36,735 nucleotides of DNA from Rhodothermales bacterium (lineage in GTDB: Bacteria > Bacteroidota > Rhodothermia > Rhodothermales > UBA10348). The stretch covers positions 1-36,735 of the forward strand of contig JAFMNH010000013.1 in NCBI GenBank assembly GCA_017859335.1, in the 5' to 3' direction. This document shows, in pieces, positions 15,592 through 24,350 of this stretch. The notes under the pieces are model-generated. The model made no database searches. It worked only from the letters and a program-made list of their open reading frames with translations, and was not told where the DNA came from. The first letter of the stretch is position 1. Each line of letters starts with the position of its first letter. A program made the position numbers and the translations under genes.

Positions 15592-16101
15592 CTACGGATC
15601 CAGGTGGACAACGTCGGCCTGCTGGCACCTGCCTCCGGACAGATGCAGGCGTACCATGGTCTTGACCTGCTGGAATCCCTGACGGCCTGCCGCACCCGGG
15701 TTCAGGAAAAGCATGTTGCCGAGCACTTCCACACGTTCTATTTGAAGAATGTGGCTGTGACCGCAAACAAAGACATCTGGAGGATCCTGCGCCAGGCGCG
15801 TACCCATCCCGCGCTGCCAGCGACCCGGCCGACCGGCAATATGCGTCATCCAGAACCGCACGCCCGCAACGTCGAACTGATCATGCTCGGGATACGCGTG
15901 CCTGACATCCCACCCGTCTATGTTGCCCCAGACGGCTCGTACGGGCGCCACAGCCGCCAGCTCATCCAGCAGTCCGACATGACCGATGTCTCCGGCGTGA
16001 AGGATCAGATCAACGTCCTTCAGATAGTCGAAAAGACCCGGATGAAGCCACCCGTGCGTGTCTGAGAGAATGCCGATGACGGCCGAGTCGGAATCCGTCA
16101 T
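15592..16101 (-). CDS. YfcE/MJ0936-family metallophosphoesterase
   Basis: The start at 16101 gives 169 residues that begin just before the first motif and avoids overlap with the upstream gene. Metal-binding motifs are in order: SDTHG (13-17), HAGDIGH (35-41), GNID (59-62, usually GNCD), THIAG and CGHSH. Members hydrolyse phosphodiesters with Mn or Ni; the cellular substrate is unknown. The protein is cytosolic. It follows the UPF0173 hydrolase by 31 bases and probably shares its transcript. Confidence 0.92.
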   Translation of the reverse strand: MTDSDSAVIGILSDTHGWLHPGLFDYLKDVDLILHAGDIGHVGLLDELAAVAPVRAVWGNIDGWDVRHAYPEHDQFDVAGVRFWMTHIAGRPGRWQRGMGTRLAQDPPDVFVCGHSHILQIERVEVLGNMLFLNPGAAGRQGFQQVKTMVRLHLSGGRCQQADVVHLDP

Positions 16102-16132
16102 GGCTGCAGATGGGACATCAAGGACAACATGA

Positions 16133-16831
16133 TCATCGTGTAGGCGCAACCTCCAGCGTATCGCCGGGCCGCATGACGTGCGGAGACTGCCCCGCCTCCC
16201 TCATGCGCTTGCTCCATGCATCCGTATCCGTCTCAATGGGCCGAAAGGTATCGTAATGGCAGGGTACAACCCGACGCGCATTCAGCATATGGGCGGCACG
16301 TACGGATCCCTCATGCCCCATGGTAAAGCAATCCCCGATCGGGAGGACGGCTACGTCGATGTCGTAATCTTCTCCCAGCCATGCCATGTCGGGGAAGGGG
16401 CTCGTATCTCCCGCCATGTAGAGGCAACCTGCCTTCGTCTCGATCATGAATCCCCCCGGATTTCCTCCATAGGTGCCGTCCGGAAACGATGACGAGTGCC
16501 GCGCCCAAGTGCAGGTCACCTTACCCCAGCCCAGTTCGACGCCACCTCCCGTGTTCACCGCCATCACATTCTGATGACCCACCTCTCGCACCAGATACTG
16601 TGTGATTTCGAAATTGGCCACGACCAGGGCGCCGGTACGTTTGGCCAGGGCAGCGGTATCTCCCCAGTGATCCCCGTGGGCATGGGTCACCAGGATGGCA
16701 TCCGGGATCAGCGTATCTGCGGCAACCACGGACTCAGCGAGCGGATTACCCGTAATGAAGGGATCGATCAGGATGAGCGATCCGCCTGTCTCGATTTGAA
16801 AGGCCGAATGACCGAAAAACGTGAGCTTCAT
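16133..16831 (-). CDS. UPF0173 metal-dependent hydrolase (metallo-beta-lactamase fold)
   Basis: The 232-residue cytosolic protein begins MKLTFFGHSAF and carries the metal motif THAHGDHWGD (49-58). A later AGDTSPFPDM block and PCHYDTFRPI are diagnostic of the UPF0173 (YtkL) family. It probably binds two zinc ions, but no substrate is known for the family. The gene follows the LamG protein gene by 18 bases, so the three genes from 18529 down to 15592 may be one transcript. Confidence 0.94.
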   Translation of the reverse strand: MKLTFFGHSAFQIETGGSLILIDPFITGNPLAESVVAADTLIPDAILVTHAHGDHWGDTAALAKRTGALVVANFEITQYLVREVGHQNVMAVNTGGGVELGWGKVTCTWARHSSSFPDGTYGGNPGGFMIETKAGCLYMAGDTSPFPDMAWLGEDYDIDVAVLPIGDCFTMGHEGSVRAAHMLNARRVVPCHYDTFRPIETDTDAWSKRMREAGQSPHVMRPGDTLEVAPTR

Positions 16832-16849
16832 GATCAGCGTCGGGTTGGG

Positions 16850-18529
16850 CTACTTCATCAGGATCATCTGGTGGGTCTGGATACCGGAAGCACTTTCCAG
16901 ACGTACGAAGTAGGTGCCCGAAGGCAGCGTACCGGCATCAAAGCGGACTTCGTACCGCCCCGGTTGATGCTCGGCATCCACCGGCTGAGCAATCATCTGT
17001 CCAGAGAGGTCCCAAATAGAAACGCGGATGCGCTCCTGCGCCAACACCTCGTAACGAATGGTGGTCGTTGGATTGAACGGGTTGGGAAAATTACCCTCAA
17101 GCAGCACATTGGCTGAGGGCGCATCTGTCCCCAAACCCACCTTCACGGTGGGTGATGACGCTCCTTCACCGTCTGGATACATGGCTGTGACCCGATAATG
17201 CCGCACGGCCGATGGTGGCGCGCGATCCAGCCACTCCATGCGGCTGCCAACCCGCACGGCGCTCTCTAGCGTGGCTGCCTGCCGAAACAACTCCCCGTCA
17301 TCCGATACATCGATACGGTAGCTGGATATTTCCTCATCACCGGAATCGAAGGAGAGGAGGATACCGTCCTGGGTACGGCTGACCTGCAGCGCCGAGGCGG
17401 TCTTCCGAAAAGACAGCATACTGGGCACCAAGCGATCGGGCAGGATCCCGGCCTCCTCCAGGATCCGTGAATCCGGATCATCAAAGTCCAGGCTCCATAT
17501 CCGACCTGCCAGCGCGTCCACCCTTCCAGCGCTCAGGCCATCCAGAGCGGGGCCAGCGAGCGCCTGAGCGAATAGATGGATGCCGTCCAGTTCGCCCGTG
17601 AGGGATGCCGAGAGGTCAGGACGGGCAGATGTCAAGCGATATCCCAGGCGCACCTCGGAAAAATCCCCTGCACGAGAGGCATCAGCCGAGAACAGCAGGG
17701 AATCCTGGACCTGCCCATCCACATGCATCCGCATCTTCTGCTGCGCGGCGTGGTGCACCAGGGCCACGTGATGCCATGTACCGTCCGCAATGGGTTGTTT
17801 CGATCGCATGGCGTAATGCCGACCCTCCCGTCCGGTGTACACCGTCAGATGCCCACGCTCATCCAGGATGGCCTCCATGGGATAGGGGTCTGCCTCGTCC
17901 CCTGTCCAGGTCGACGCCACCACCTGGTCCAACGCCGAGGAGCGAAGCCACCAGGTCATGGTCCATGCATCATCGCCCTCTGGTACAGGGTAGTCTGCTC
18001 TGATGCGGGGAGCCGTGTTGGCATTGCCGTGCAGGGCCAACGCCCGATGCTGCCCCATCGCACGCGTTTCCAGCACATCCCAGACCGTCTCCACTCCGAA
18101 TCCGGTGCCCTCTTCAAATCCCTGACGTACCGGCATGAGGGGTACGGCCCGCAGGGATGAACGCTCGGAGGCCGACGTTCGCATAAGAAGACGGATTGCT
18201 GTGCCGCGGGACAATCCATCCGAAGGGTAGGAGAGAATCCATTTCCCCGGCTGATCCGCTGCCTTGGCCTCGAGGATATGATCGTAGCGTCCGGTCGTGC
18301 CGGCAACGCGGGCCTCAAGCACGCGCCAGCCAGGTGGCGCATACACTGCCAGTCCACCAATTCGCTCCTCCCCCTCCCATACCAGGAACTGGGAAACGGT
18401 ATCCGAGGCGGCTGCGCGCGTCTGTGGAGACGACAGCGCCTGCAACTGAGCCCGGGCAGATCCGGAGCTCAAAAAGAGCAGCAGCGACAGGAATGCCGCC
18501 ACCCTACGGGAGTATGCCGGGGTGTGCAT
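16850..18529 (-). CDS. Secreted LamG-domain protein with type IX C-terminal sorting domain
   Basis: The start at 18529 gives a signal peptide (AAFLSLLLFLSSGSARAQ); ATGs at 18559 and 18547 are alternatives. An N-terminal beta region (about 30-130) is followed by a LamG/concanavalin-like domain (about 150-330, with DGTWHHVALVHH and HVDGQ). Next is a FnIII-like domain (about 375-465), then a sorting domain with the motif GNFPNPFNPTTTIRYEV and the ending SGTYFVRLES...MILMK. That C-terminal domain is recognised by the type IX secretion system and removed on the cell surface. The role is probably binding of glycans or proteins. No catalytic residues are visible. Confidence 0.9.
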   Translation of the reverse strand: MHTPAYSRRVAAFLSLLLFLSSGSARAQLQALSSPQTRAAASDTVSQFLVWEGEERIGGLAVYAPPGWRVLEARVAGTTGRYDHILEAKAADQPGKWILSYPSDGLSRGTAIRLLMRTSASERSSLRAVPLMPVRQGFEEGTGFGVETVWDVLETRAMGQHRALALHGNANTAPRIRADYPVPEGDDAWTMTWWLRSSALDQVVASTWTGDEADPYPMEAILDERGHLTVYTGREGRHYAMRSKQPIADGTWHHVALVHHAAQQKMRMHVDGQVQDSLLFSADASRAGDFSEVRLGYRLTSARPDLSASLTGELDGIHLFAQALAGPALDGLSAGRVDALAGRIWSLDFDDPDSRILEEAGILPDRLVPSMLSFRKTASALQVSRTQDGILLSFDSGDEEISSYRIDVSDDGELFRQAATLESAVRVGSRMEWLDRAPPSAVRHYRVTAMYPDGEGASSPTVKVGLGTDAPSANVLLEGNFPNPFNPTTTIRYEVLAQERIRVSIWDLSGQMIAQPVDAEHQPGRYEVRFDAGTLPSGTYFVRLESASGIQTHQMILMK

Positions 18530-18716
18530 GGGAAGAAATGAAGACATGGAAAGCGCCATCAGGGTGGGAAAATCAGGATGGCGCGGCGGGCAAGGTATCA
18601 GGTCGAAGCGGCTGTGTCAAGCCACGCATCAGGCCTGTTTTGGATTATGGTGGAACAGATCCGATTCGGGGCGCACACAAAGAAGCCATGCCTTATCACC
18701 AGTCTACCTTACTGCC

Positions 18717-19619
18717 ATGCGCGTATTCGTTACCGGGGGAACCGGTTTCGTGGGAAGATACATCGTCGACGAACTGCTTCAGTCGGGTCATGAGGTTCGA
18801 TGTCTTGTCCGCAAGCCGGCCGCGAAGCAGCTCCCCGATGGGGTTGAAACGGTTGTGGGGGATGTCCTTGAACCGTCAACCCTGGGCCCCGCCCTGGAGG
18901 GTGTGCACGCTGTTGTCCACCTGGTCGGAATCATAGAAGAGCGCCCCGCCAGGGGTATTACGTTCGACCGCCTGCATCGTCAGGCTACCGAGAACGTCAT
19001 CGAGGCGGCACTCTCATCGGGCGTCAGCACCTGGATTCAGATGAGTGCCAATGGCGCACGAAAGGACGGTGTATCGGCCTACCAGACCAGCAAGTGGCAA
19101 GCGGAGGAAGCTGTACGCGGGGCAGGGTTCACGCATTGGACCATCTTTCGACCCTCCCTTGTCTTTGGGCGTCCCGCACCCGGGCAGCCCGAGTTTGCTA
19201 CCCAACTGGTCTCTGATCTGATCAAACCCTTTCCCGTGTGGCCCATCTTTGGCGATGGCAGGTTTGCCATGCAGCCCATCCACGTAACGGACGTGGCCAA
19301 AGCGTTTGTGGGTGCGCTGGACCACGAAGGTGCCCATGGAAAGACTTGGTGCCTGTCCGGACCAGAAGCCATTTCTTTCAAAGAGATCATCCAACGCATT
19401 GCCGCAGGCGCCGGTGTGCGCCAGAAACCCATGATCCCCCAGCCACTCTGGCTCATGCGGCCGGTTGTTGCCGTGCTTGGAGGCATCCTGTTGCCCATCA
19501 GCTCTGATCAGCTGGAGATGCTTGTGGAAGGAAACACGTGCGATGGCAGCGATGCGGCAGCACAATTCTCCCTGTCCATGCGTCCGTTCAACGCCGATAC
19601 GTTGGCGTATCTCAGGTAG
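18717..19619 (+). CDS. NAD(P)-binding SDR family protein (complex I NDUFA9-like / NAD-dependent epimerase-like)
   Basis: The start at 18717 gives 300 residues beginning with the Rossmann motif VFVTGGTGFVGRYIV. HLVGIIEE follows at the end of strand 4, then a YQTSKWQAE catalytic-type segment (YxxxK), FRPSLVFG and a substrate-side PIHVTDVAKAF block. This is the atypical/extended SDR group related to NDUFA9 and quinone-linked proteins. The true substrate is unknown. The gene is divergent from the LamG gene, with about 190 bases between them. Its stop codon lies in a perfect 14-bp tandem duplication. Confidence 0.9.
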   Translation: MRVFVTGGTGFVGRYIVDELLQSGHEVRCLVRKPAAKQLPDGVETVVGDVLEPSTLGPALEGVHAVVHLVGIIEERPARGITFDRLHRQATENVIEAALSSGVSTWIQMSANGARKDGVSAYQTSKWQAEEAVRGAGFTHWTIFRPSLVFGRPAPGQPEFATQLVSDLIKPFPVWPIFGDGRFAMQPIHVTDVAKAFVGALDHEGAHGKTWCLSGPEAISFKEIIQRIAAGAGVRQKPMIPQPLWLMRPVVAVLGGILLPISSDQLEMLVEGNTCDGSDAAAQFSLSMRPFNADTLAYLR

Positions 19620-19634
19620 TGTATCTCAGGTAGT
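19607..19634. repeat. Perfect 14-bp tandem duplication across the SDR stop codon
   Basis: The 14 bases GTATCTCAGGTAGT at 19607-19620 repeat exactly at 19621-19634. The first copy holds the TAG stop (19617-19619). The second TAG is in a different frame. Confidence 0.95.
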
Positions 19635-19670
19635 GCCTGACGACGCATTCCGTGATGGAGCGTACAACGC

Positions 19671-19706
19671 AAAAAGGGGCGGGGCGACCATGTCGCCCCG
19701 CCCCTT
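19671..19706. terminator. Bidirectional intrinsic terminator between convergent genes
   Basis: A perfect 14-bp GC-rich stem (19674-19687 with 19693-19706) has a 5-base loop. On the minus strand it is followed by five T, 58 bases past the choice-of-anchor B gene. On the plus strand it follows the SDR gene by about 55 bases and ends CCTT. Confidence 0.85.
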
Positions 19707-19763
19707 CCTTCAATCAGAAGCCTTCACATGGCGGGCAGCGCCGCTGCCCGCACATCGTGCGGC

Positions 19764-22100
19764 CTAGAGGTCAACCTGCTTCTTCTTGACCATGAAGAGT
19801 CCCGATTCGATGCCTGTGACCAAGATGGTACCGCTCTCGAAATAGGGATAGTTGCTCCAGGTGCCGTTGAATCCAGCCTCGTTGTCACCGACAGGGTTGA
19901 CATCGAAGTAGCCCACTTCCACCGGGTTGGCAGGATCGGAGATGTCCAGGATGCGCAGGCCAGCACTGTAATTGGACTGGTACATGAAGTTGCCCTGAAC
20001 GTACAGGTTGTGGTCTGAGGCAGCCGTCGTCCCCATCATCTCTTGCACCAGGATCGGATCATCCAGATCACGCACGTCAAAGATCATGGTACGGGTCCGG
20101 CTCTGTTCTCCCGATACCTCATCGAGCTCGTCATTGACGTAGAAAAACTCCTGGTTTTCCGTCAGCCATCCCTGGTGGGTATACCCTGCGTTCGGGTACT
20201 CAGCGGTCGAGAGGGCGATCGGGTTGTCCTTGTCCGTCACGTCAGCAATCGAAACTGCCGTTTCGTTGCCACCAAAGCAGATTTCTTTACCCGCATGCTC
20301 GGTGTCAGGACCGGTATAGATGACACACTGTGCGTCGTGCGAGTATCCGGTGCCGGCGCGACCCGTTCCCTCGTGACCAAAGCAACCCGCAAATGTCGGG
20401 TTCAGTGGGTCATTGATGTCGATCATGTGCAAGCCACCACCACAGGTCTCGCCACCCGAGTTGACACCCACTGCATAGGCAAAACCGGTGTCCTCGTTAA
20501 TGACGATGTTGTGTGCCGAGCCGATCTCACCGTAAAAGGCATCCGACTCAAACGTCTGCGGTTCGCTGACATCAAGGAGATGATTCAGATCGAATACCTG
20601 CATCCCGTGCTGTCCAGAACCGTCAGCCACGATATAAGCGTAGTTCTTGAACACTTTCATGTCGCGCCAGGACGCTGCATTGGCCCCTTCTGTCATGGGA
20701 AGGTCGCCCAGGTATACTGGATTTTCCGGATCGGTCACTTCCACGAACGACGTTCCATTGGTGCGCCCGGCCAAGGCGAACTCACGCCCCGACTCAGCAT
20801 CTGTCCAGCCCCAGACGTCGTTCATGCGGATGCCTTTGCCACCGCCCAGATCTCCAAGGGCAACAAACGAAAGCAGATCGACTTCAGAACAGGCGAAGCC
20901 TTCGACATCGCCATCGGCACAATCCACGCGACCGCCGGAAATACTCGGGTAAAGGTCCATGTAGGCTGTTTCGACGACCTGGACCAATTCCCAGCCGTCT
21001 TCACCGCGCTCAAGAATGGAAGCCGAGTCGTTTCCGCCCTGCCCCACGACAGCTACGTCACCAGAGATGGCGAAGGCGGTTGCGCCGCTCACATCCCCAC
21101 CCAGCAGCTGCTGGGCGCCCGTGATCTGCTGATCGATGTTCATGTACTCGTAGACGGGGCCCTGCGAACCCATCCAGATATCATTGCCGGCGAAAGCGAT
21201 CGGGGAGCCTGAGTTGGGCGCCTGCGGCGCATAGGGAAGCATGATCCCGGCGAAGTTCCACACATTCCCACTGTTCATGTACAGCACGGCCCCACCCAGC
21301 ATGCCACCCAGTCCGGGCGCTGCGATGGCAGCCATGGGACCCTGCATGGCGATGCTGAGCCCGAGGTTGGCCTCGTCGAGAAGACCGGGGAACTTGGTCA
21401 GGGCAGTACCGCCACGCCACTCATTGGCATCGGCATCGTATGCGTAGGCATATACGTCACCGGAAGCACCGGACTCCTCCGTCTGACCCGTGTAGGGAGC
21501 TGCAACAAGCAGGTTGGTCCCTTCCATGGCTACTTCGAGCCCGAAGAAACCTCCTTCGCCCTCGTACGGGCTTTCGAGCGTGGAGTGCAAGGTCCACTGA
21601 CCATCTTCGCCACGGTGGTAGACAAAGACACCACCCTTCTGACCATTGAATCCAGCCGCTCCGATGGCCACAAAATCGCCGGAAAAAGCAATGGATCGAC
21701 CGAAGGAATCCTCCTCACCAACGACATCGGGTAGGAGCTTGGCAGTCTCCATCCAGTTCCCATCGGCATCCCGCTGGAACACCCAGACGCCTCCCGTAGA
21801 ATTGTCAGCCAGTGTCGCACCAACGAACAGAGTGTTTTCGTCGGCCGCAAGTGCTCGACCGAAGCGATCGTCGTTGCCATCGTTGTCGGAACGGACAAGC
21901 TGGGTGACTTCTGCCCACTGCCCGTCGTCACCCTTCCGATAGACGTAGACAGAGGAGTTGGTAGCGTTTTGACCGGACATGCCGACAATGACATCGCCAC
22001 CGGCCTGGGCAACAGAGCCACCAAACTGCTGTGCTTGGGCCGTGATGCTCATGGCTGCAAGCAGCATGATGGACAGAAAGGTCCAAGTAATCTTCTTCAT
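19764..22100 (-). CDS. Secreted choice-of-anchor B protein with an N-terminal integrin-like FG-GAP propeller
   Basis: The start at 22100 gives a signal peptide (MKKITWTFLSIMLLAAMS...AQAQ) and 778 residues. Residues about 25-400 form integrin-alpha-like repeats: DDRFGRALAADENTLFVGA, EDSFGRSIAFSGDFVAIGA and FFGLEVAMEGTNLLVAAP. From about 415 the sequence matches the choice-of-anchor B (LVIVD-repeat) family, with NDVWGW, EVTDPENPVYLG, SAHNIVINEDTGFAYAVG and DISDPANPVEVGYFD. It ends GLFMVKKKQVDL without a sorting domain, unlike most members of this family, which carry a variable anchor. Function unknown, probably a surface or periplasmic binding propeller. The gene stands alone between a terminator and the DUF1080 gene. 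Confidence 0.88.
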   Translation of the reverse strand: MKKITWTFLSIMLLAAMSITAQAQQFGGSVAQAGGDVIVGMSGQNATNSSVYVYRKGDDGQWAEVTQLVRSDNDGNDDRFGRALAADENTLFVGATLADNSTGGVWVFQRDADGNWMETAKLLPDVVGEEDSFGRSIAFSGDFVAIGAAGFNGQKGGVFVYHRGEDGQWTLHSTLESPYEGEGGFFGLEVAMEGTNLLVAAPYTGQTEESGASGDVYAYAYDADANEWRGGTALTKFPGLLDEANLGLSIAMQGPMAAIAAPGLGGMLGGAVLYMNSGNVWNFAGIMLPYAPQAPNSGSPIAFAGNDIWMGSQGPVYEYMNIDQQITGAQQLLGGDVSGATAFAISGDVAVVGQGGNDSASILERGEDGWELVQVVETAYMDLYPSISGGRVDCADGDVEGFACSEVDLLSFVALGDLGGGKGIRMNDVWGWTDAESGREFALAGRTNGTSFVEVTDPENPVYLGDLPMTEGANAASWRDMKVFKNYAYIVADGSGQHGMQVFDLNHLLDVSEPQTFESDAFYGEIGSAHNIVINEDTGFAYAVGVNSGGETCGGGLHMIDINDPLNPTFAGCFGHEGTGRAGTGYSHDAQCVIYTGPDTEHAGKEICFGGNETAVSIADVTDKDNPIALSTAEYPNAGYTHQGWLTENQEFFYVNDELDEVSGEQSRTRTMIFDVRDLDDPILVQEMMGTTAASDHNLYVQGNFMYQSNYSAGLRILDISDPANPVEVGYFDVNPVGDNEAGFNGTWSNYPYFESGTILVTGIESGLFMVKKKQVDL

Positions 22101-22374
22101 AGCTGGGATCTGATTGGAAAGAATTGCTGGAAAACCCGGGCGGGGCACTGCAAGGCGCACTACACCCGCCCTATCTCACGATCGGTACAGCAAAATGTTA
22201 CGCTCCGCAGCACTGGTCCGTTGTCACCGGGATGACAGGCCAGCCCGCGGCGGCATGAGACTATCCAAATGAACGCGCACGTGCACAGGTTCCCCGAAAC
22301 ACGTCAGAATCGGACATGCACGGCATGTGACGAGATGGACCTGAATACCTTGCCTCCCCTGTTCGGCAGTCCAA
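22101..22374. other. 274-base gap; nothing coding recognised
   Basis: No gene, RNA or terminator with a U-tract was recognised. A 6-bp inverted repeat (ACATGC at 22314-22319 with GCATGT at 22323-22328) is the only structure seen. The gap should hold the promoter of the choice-of-anchor B gene. Confidence 0.5.
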
Positions 22375-23259
22375 TCAACGGCACTGCATCTCGTCGTGCG
22401 CCACGAAGTAGGATCTGAAGGCGGGGTTATCCGGACGCATGCACCCTTCGAGGGAAAGCAGTTCAATGTCCTTGAACTGGACTGGGTGACTTTCACTCTG
22501 CAGGGAAAGATAGCCTGCGGTCAGTGGTTGCCCATCCTGAATCACGGAGGGATCATGACCCGAGACGCTGCCGCCTCCGGCCTGCGGGTGTGTGTAGGAA
22601 AGGACGACCTGCCCACCTACGGTGTGCTCGATTAGCGAGTCTGCCAGTACCAGGAGTTCCGCCTCCACCCACTCATCGCCGTGAAAGGTCGGCGAGGTCG
22701 AGGAGATACAATGACGCGTTTCGAGTGCCCCATCCATGACCACATGGGTTCCGGGGGTACACAGGTTGGCCGTAGAGCGTTCGTCCGTCCCGTTTCCTCC
22801 AAGCAGTTGTACTTCGATAGAGACCGGAAAGTCCTGATCCAGTCCCATGACGGAAGCGGGCGGAGAGTGAACCATGACGCCTGAATTTCGCCAGGCCCAA
22901 CCCGGACCACCGCTCATCTGATCTCCGAAGAAGCGGTACGACAGGCGAAGCCGGTAGTAGGCGTAGGGCGTGTCATGGAACAGGTGCCCGAAGTCTTCAT
23001 CGAACGCGTCGTAGCCGTCGTAAGAAACCGTAATGGCGCCATCCTCCACCCGGAACGTATTGCGCGCGTCCTGGCCTGCCGCTTCTCCGCGGATCTTGGG
23101 CGTCCAACCATCGAGCGTCTGCCCATCGAAGAGTGACACCCAATCCTCCACGGAGGCGTTCGATACGGATTGCTCCCCCGACCCCGTGCATGAGGAAGCA
23201 AGAACAGCCACGACAATGATGGCGAAGCACAGGGAATCAGTCAGGAATCGAAAGGTCAT
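22375..23259 (-). CDS. DUF1080 (3-keto-disaccharide hydrolase-like) lipoprotein
   Basis: The 294-residue protein has a lipoprotein signal ending LASSC (residue 24). The DUF1080 domain begins VSLFDGQTLDGWTP, a family signature. YRLRLSYRF, AWRNSGVMVHSP, IEVQLLGG and a final VQFKDIELL strand follow. The domain is a concanavalin-like sandwich; some members hydrolyse 3-keto-glycosides, others only bind sugar. The gene overlaps the 3' end of the DinB-like gene by 23 bases, so the two are likely in one operon. The C terminus carries extra Cys residues that may form a disulphide. Confidence 0.9.
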   Translation of the reverse strand: MTFRFLTDSLCFAIIVVAVLASSCTGSGEQSVSNASVEDWVSLFDGQTLDGWTPKIRGEAAGQDARNTFRVEDGAITVSYDGYDAFDEDFGHLFHDTPYAYYRLRLSYRFFGDQMSGGPGWAWRNSGVMVHSPPASVMGLDQDFPVSIEVQLLGGNGTDERSTANLCTPGTHVVMDGALETRHCISSTSPTFHGDEWVEAELLVLADSLIEHTVGGQVVLSYTHPQAGGGSVSGHDPSVIQDGQPLTAGYLSLQSESHPVQFKDIELLSLEGCMRPDNPAFRSYFVAHDEMQCR

Positions 23260-23788
23260 AGCGCTTTTTCAAGATGGACATGTGATGTTCGCAATGTCCG
23301 GCCAGGATCCATCCCTGTGCACGCACAGTCACAGGAAAACCACTGGCCGTTCCCTGCCAGGTCAGTACGTCGGGACGCAAGCTGTCCATGAGGATGGTAA
23401 CGGCGGTGCGAAGTCCGGACAATTCAGCCATGATACCGGCCAGTGACCGGTCCTCAACGTAGGAGTGCGCCATGAACACCTCATGGTCCATGCCGGGCAG
23501 GGGGGCGCCATCTCCCCGCGCCATGCGCAAAAGACGCGACCCGAAAACCCATTCCGTGTCCAGGATGTGGCCCATGACCTGACGGACGGTCCATTTATTC
23601 TCGGCGTACGAGAGCTCGGCTACCCGTTCCCCTTCGCCTGCCATGACCTGCTGCAGACGGCGTAGTTGATGGCTCAGGAATACAACCAGGTCGCCATCCG
23701 GTACGGAGTCCACATACCGGCCATAGAACACATTGTACTCGGCAGGATCCGGTCGGATGGACCACGATGATTGGTCGGAGGCGGACAT
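23237..23788 (-). CDS. DinB-family putative metal-dependent protein
   Basis: The 183-residue cytosolic protein fits the DinB four-helix fold. The metal-binding His are in GHILDTEW (helix 2) and HCEHHMSILKKRY (C-terminal helix). ENKWTVRQVMGHI is characteristic of the DinB_2 group. Members include thiol-S-transferases and damage-inducible proteins, but the substrate here is unknown. It overlaps the DUF1080 lipoprotein gene at its 3' end. Confidence 0.88.
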   Translation of the reverse strand: MSASDQSSWSIRPDPAEYNVFYGRYVDSVPDGDLVVFLSHQLRRLQQVMAGEGERVAELSYAENKWTVRQVMGHILDTEWVFGSRLLRMARGDGAPLPGMDHEVFMAHSYVEDRSLAGIMAELSGLRTAVTILMDSLRPDVLTWQGTASGFPVTVRAQGWILAGHCEHHMSILKKRYDLSIPD

Positions 23789-23831
23789 GGCGGGACGGAT
23801 GGGCAGATGGAGCTCAGAGACGGCACCTATC

Positions 23832-23856
23832 AGACACGATTGGGCTTAGACACGAT
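23832..23856. repeat. 9-bp direct repeat at the end of the small membrane protein gene
   Basis: AGACACGAT occurs at 23832-23840 and 23848-23856, 16 bases apart. One copy runs into the TAA stop of the small membrane protein gene and the other adjoins a TGA in another frame. Confidence 0.5.
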
Positions 23857-24277
23857 GGGTATCTGCGCGCCAGTCTTGAATAGCTTCTTTGATTTGTTTT
23901 TCCGTTAGGCCTTCCGCAACGGCACGCTCGGCCAACGCAGGCCATTCGGCATCGGAAGCAAAGCGAAGACCAATGATCTGCCTCACGCTCAGGCGGGCAT
24001 CAAGGTCGCTGCCCGTCAATGCTTGGGCACGCAGACGTTCCTCGAGCCGAATGACCCGATCCTGCGCCTTGAGGGCGAATGAACGCGCGTAGAATGCAAC
24101 GCCTACGAGCGCCAGATTGGTGGCAGAAAGGAGCGCTGCCGCATATTGCGTCTGGGTACCCCATGCCTGTACCAGATGATACACCGACCCGATCAACGTC
24201 AGGAAGGCAATAGGCATGATGACAAAATGAAATCCGGGCTCGTAGCGTGCGTGGTTTTTGTAGTGCTGATCAGACAT
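23846..24277 (-). CDS. Small two-helix membrane protein (DUF6526-like)
   Basis: The 143-residue protein starts MSDQHYKNHARYEPGFHF and has two transmembrane segments (about 17-38 and 43-64). They are followed by a cytosolic amphipathic region containing QDRVIRLEERLRAQ and a C-terminal helix LTEKQIKEAIQDWRADTHRV. The N-terminal QHYKNHARY...FH pattern is that of DUF6526 proteins, which have no known function. It lies 57 bases upstream of the DinB-like gene in the same orientation. Confidence 0.8.
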   Translation of the reverse strand: MSDQHYKNHARYEPGFHFVIMPIAFLTLIGSVYHLVQAWGTQTQYAAALLSATNLALVGVAFYARSFALKAQDRVIRLEERLRAQALTGSDLDARLSVRQIIGLRFASDAEWPALAERAVAEGLTEKQIKEAIQDWRADTHRV

Positions 24278-24350
24278 GGGCGTTCCAACTAAAGAAATGG
24301 GGAAACGGGAATAGAATGCCGTACAATACGAACCAGGAGATAATCCAGCC

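Noticed and set aside
20043-21212. A 389-codon plus-strand frame opposite the choice-of-anchor B gene
   Set aside because: Shadow of the real gene; no signal peptide or known motif.
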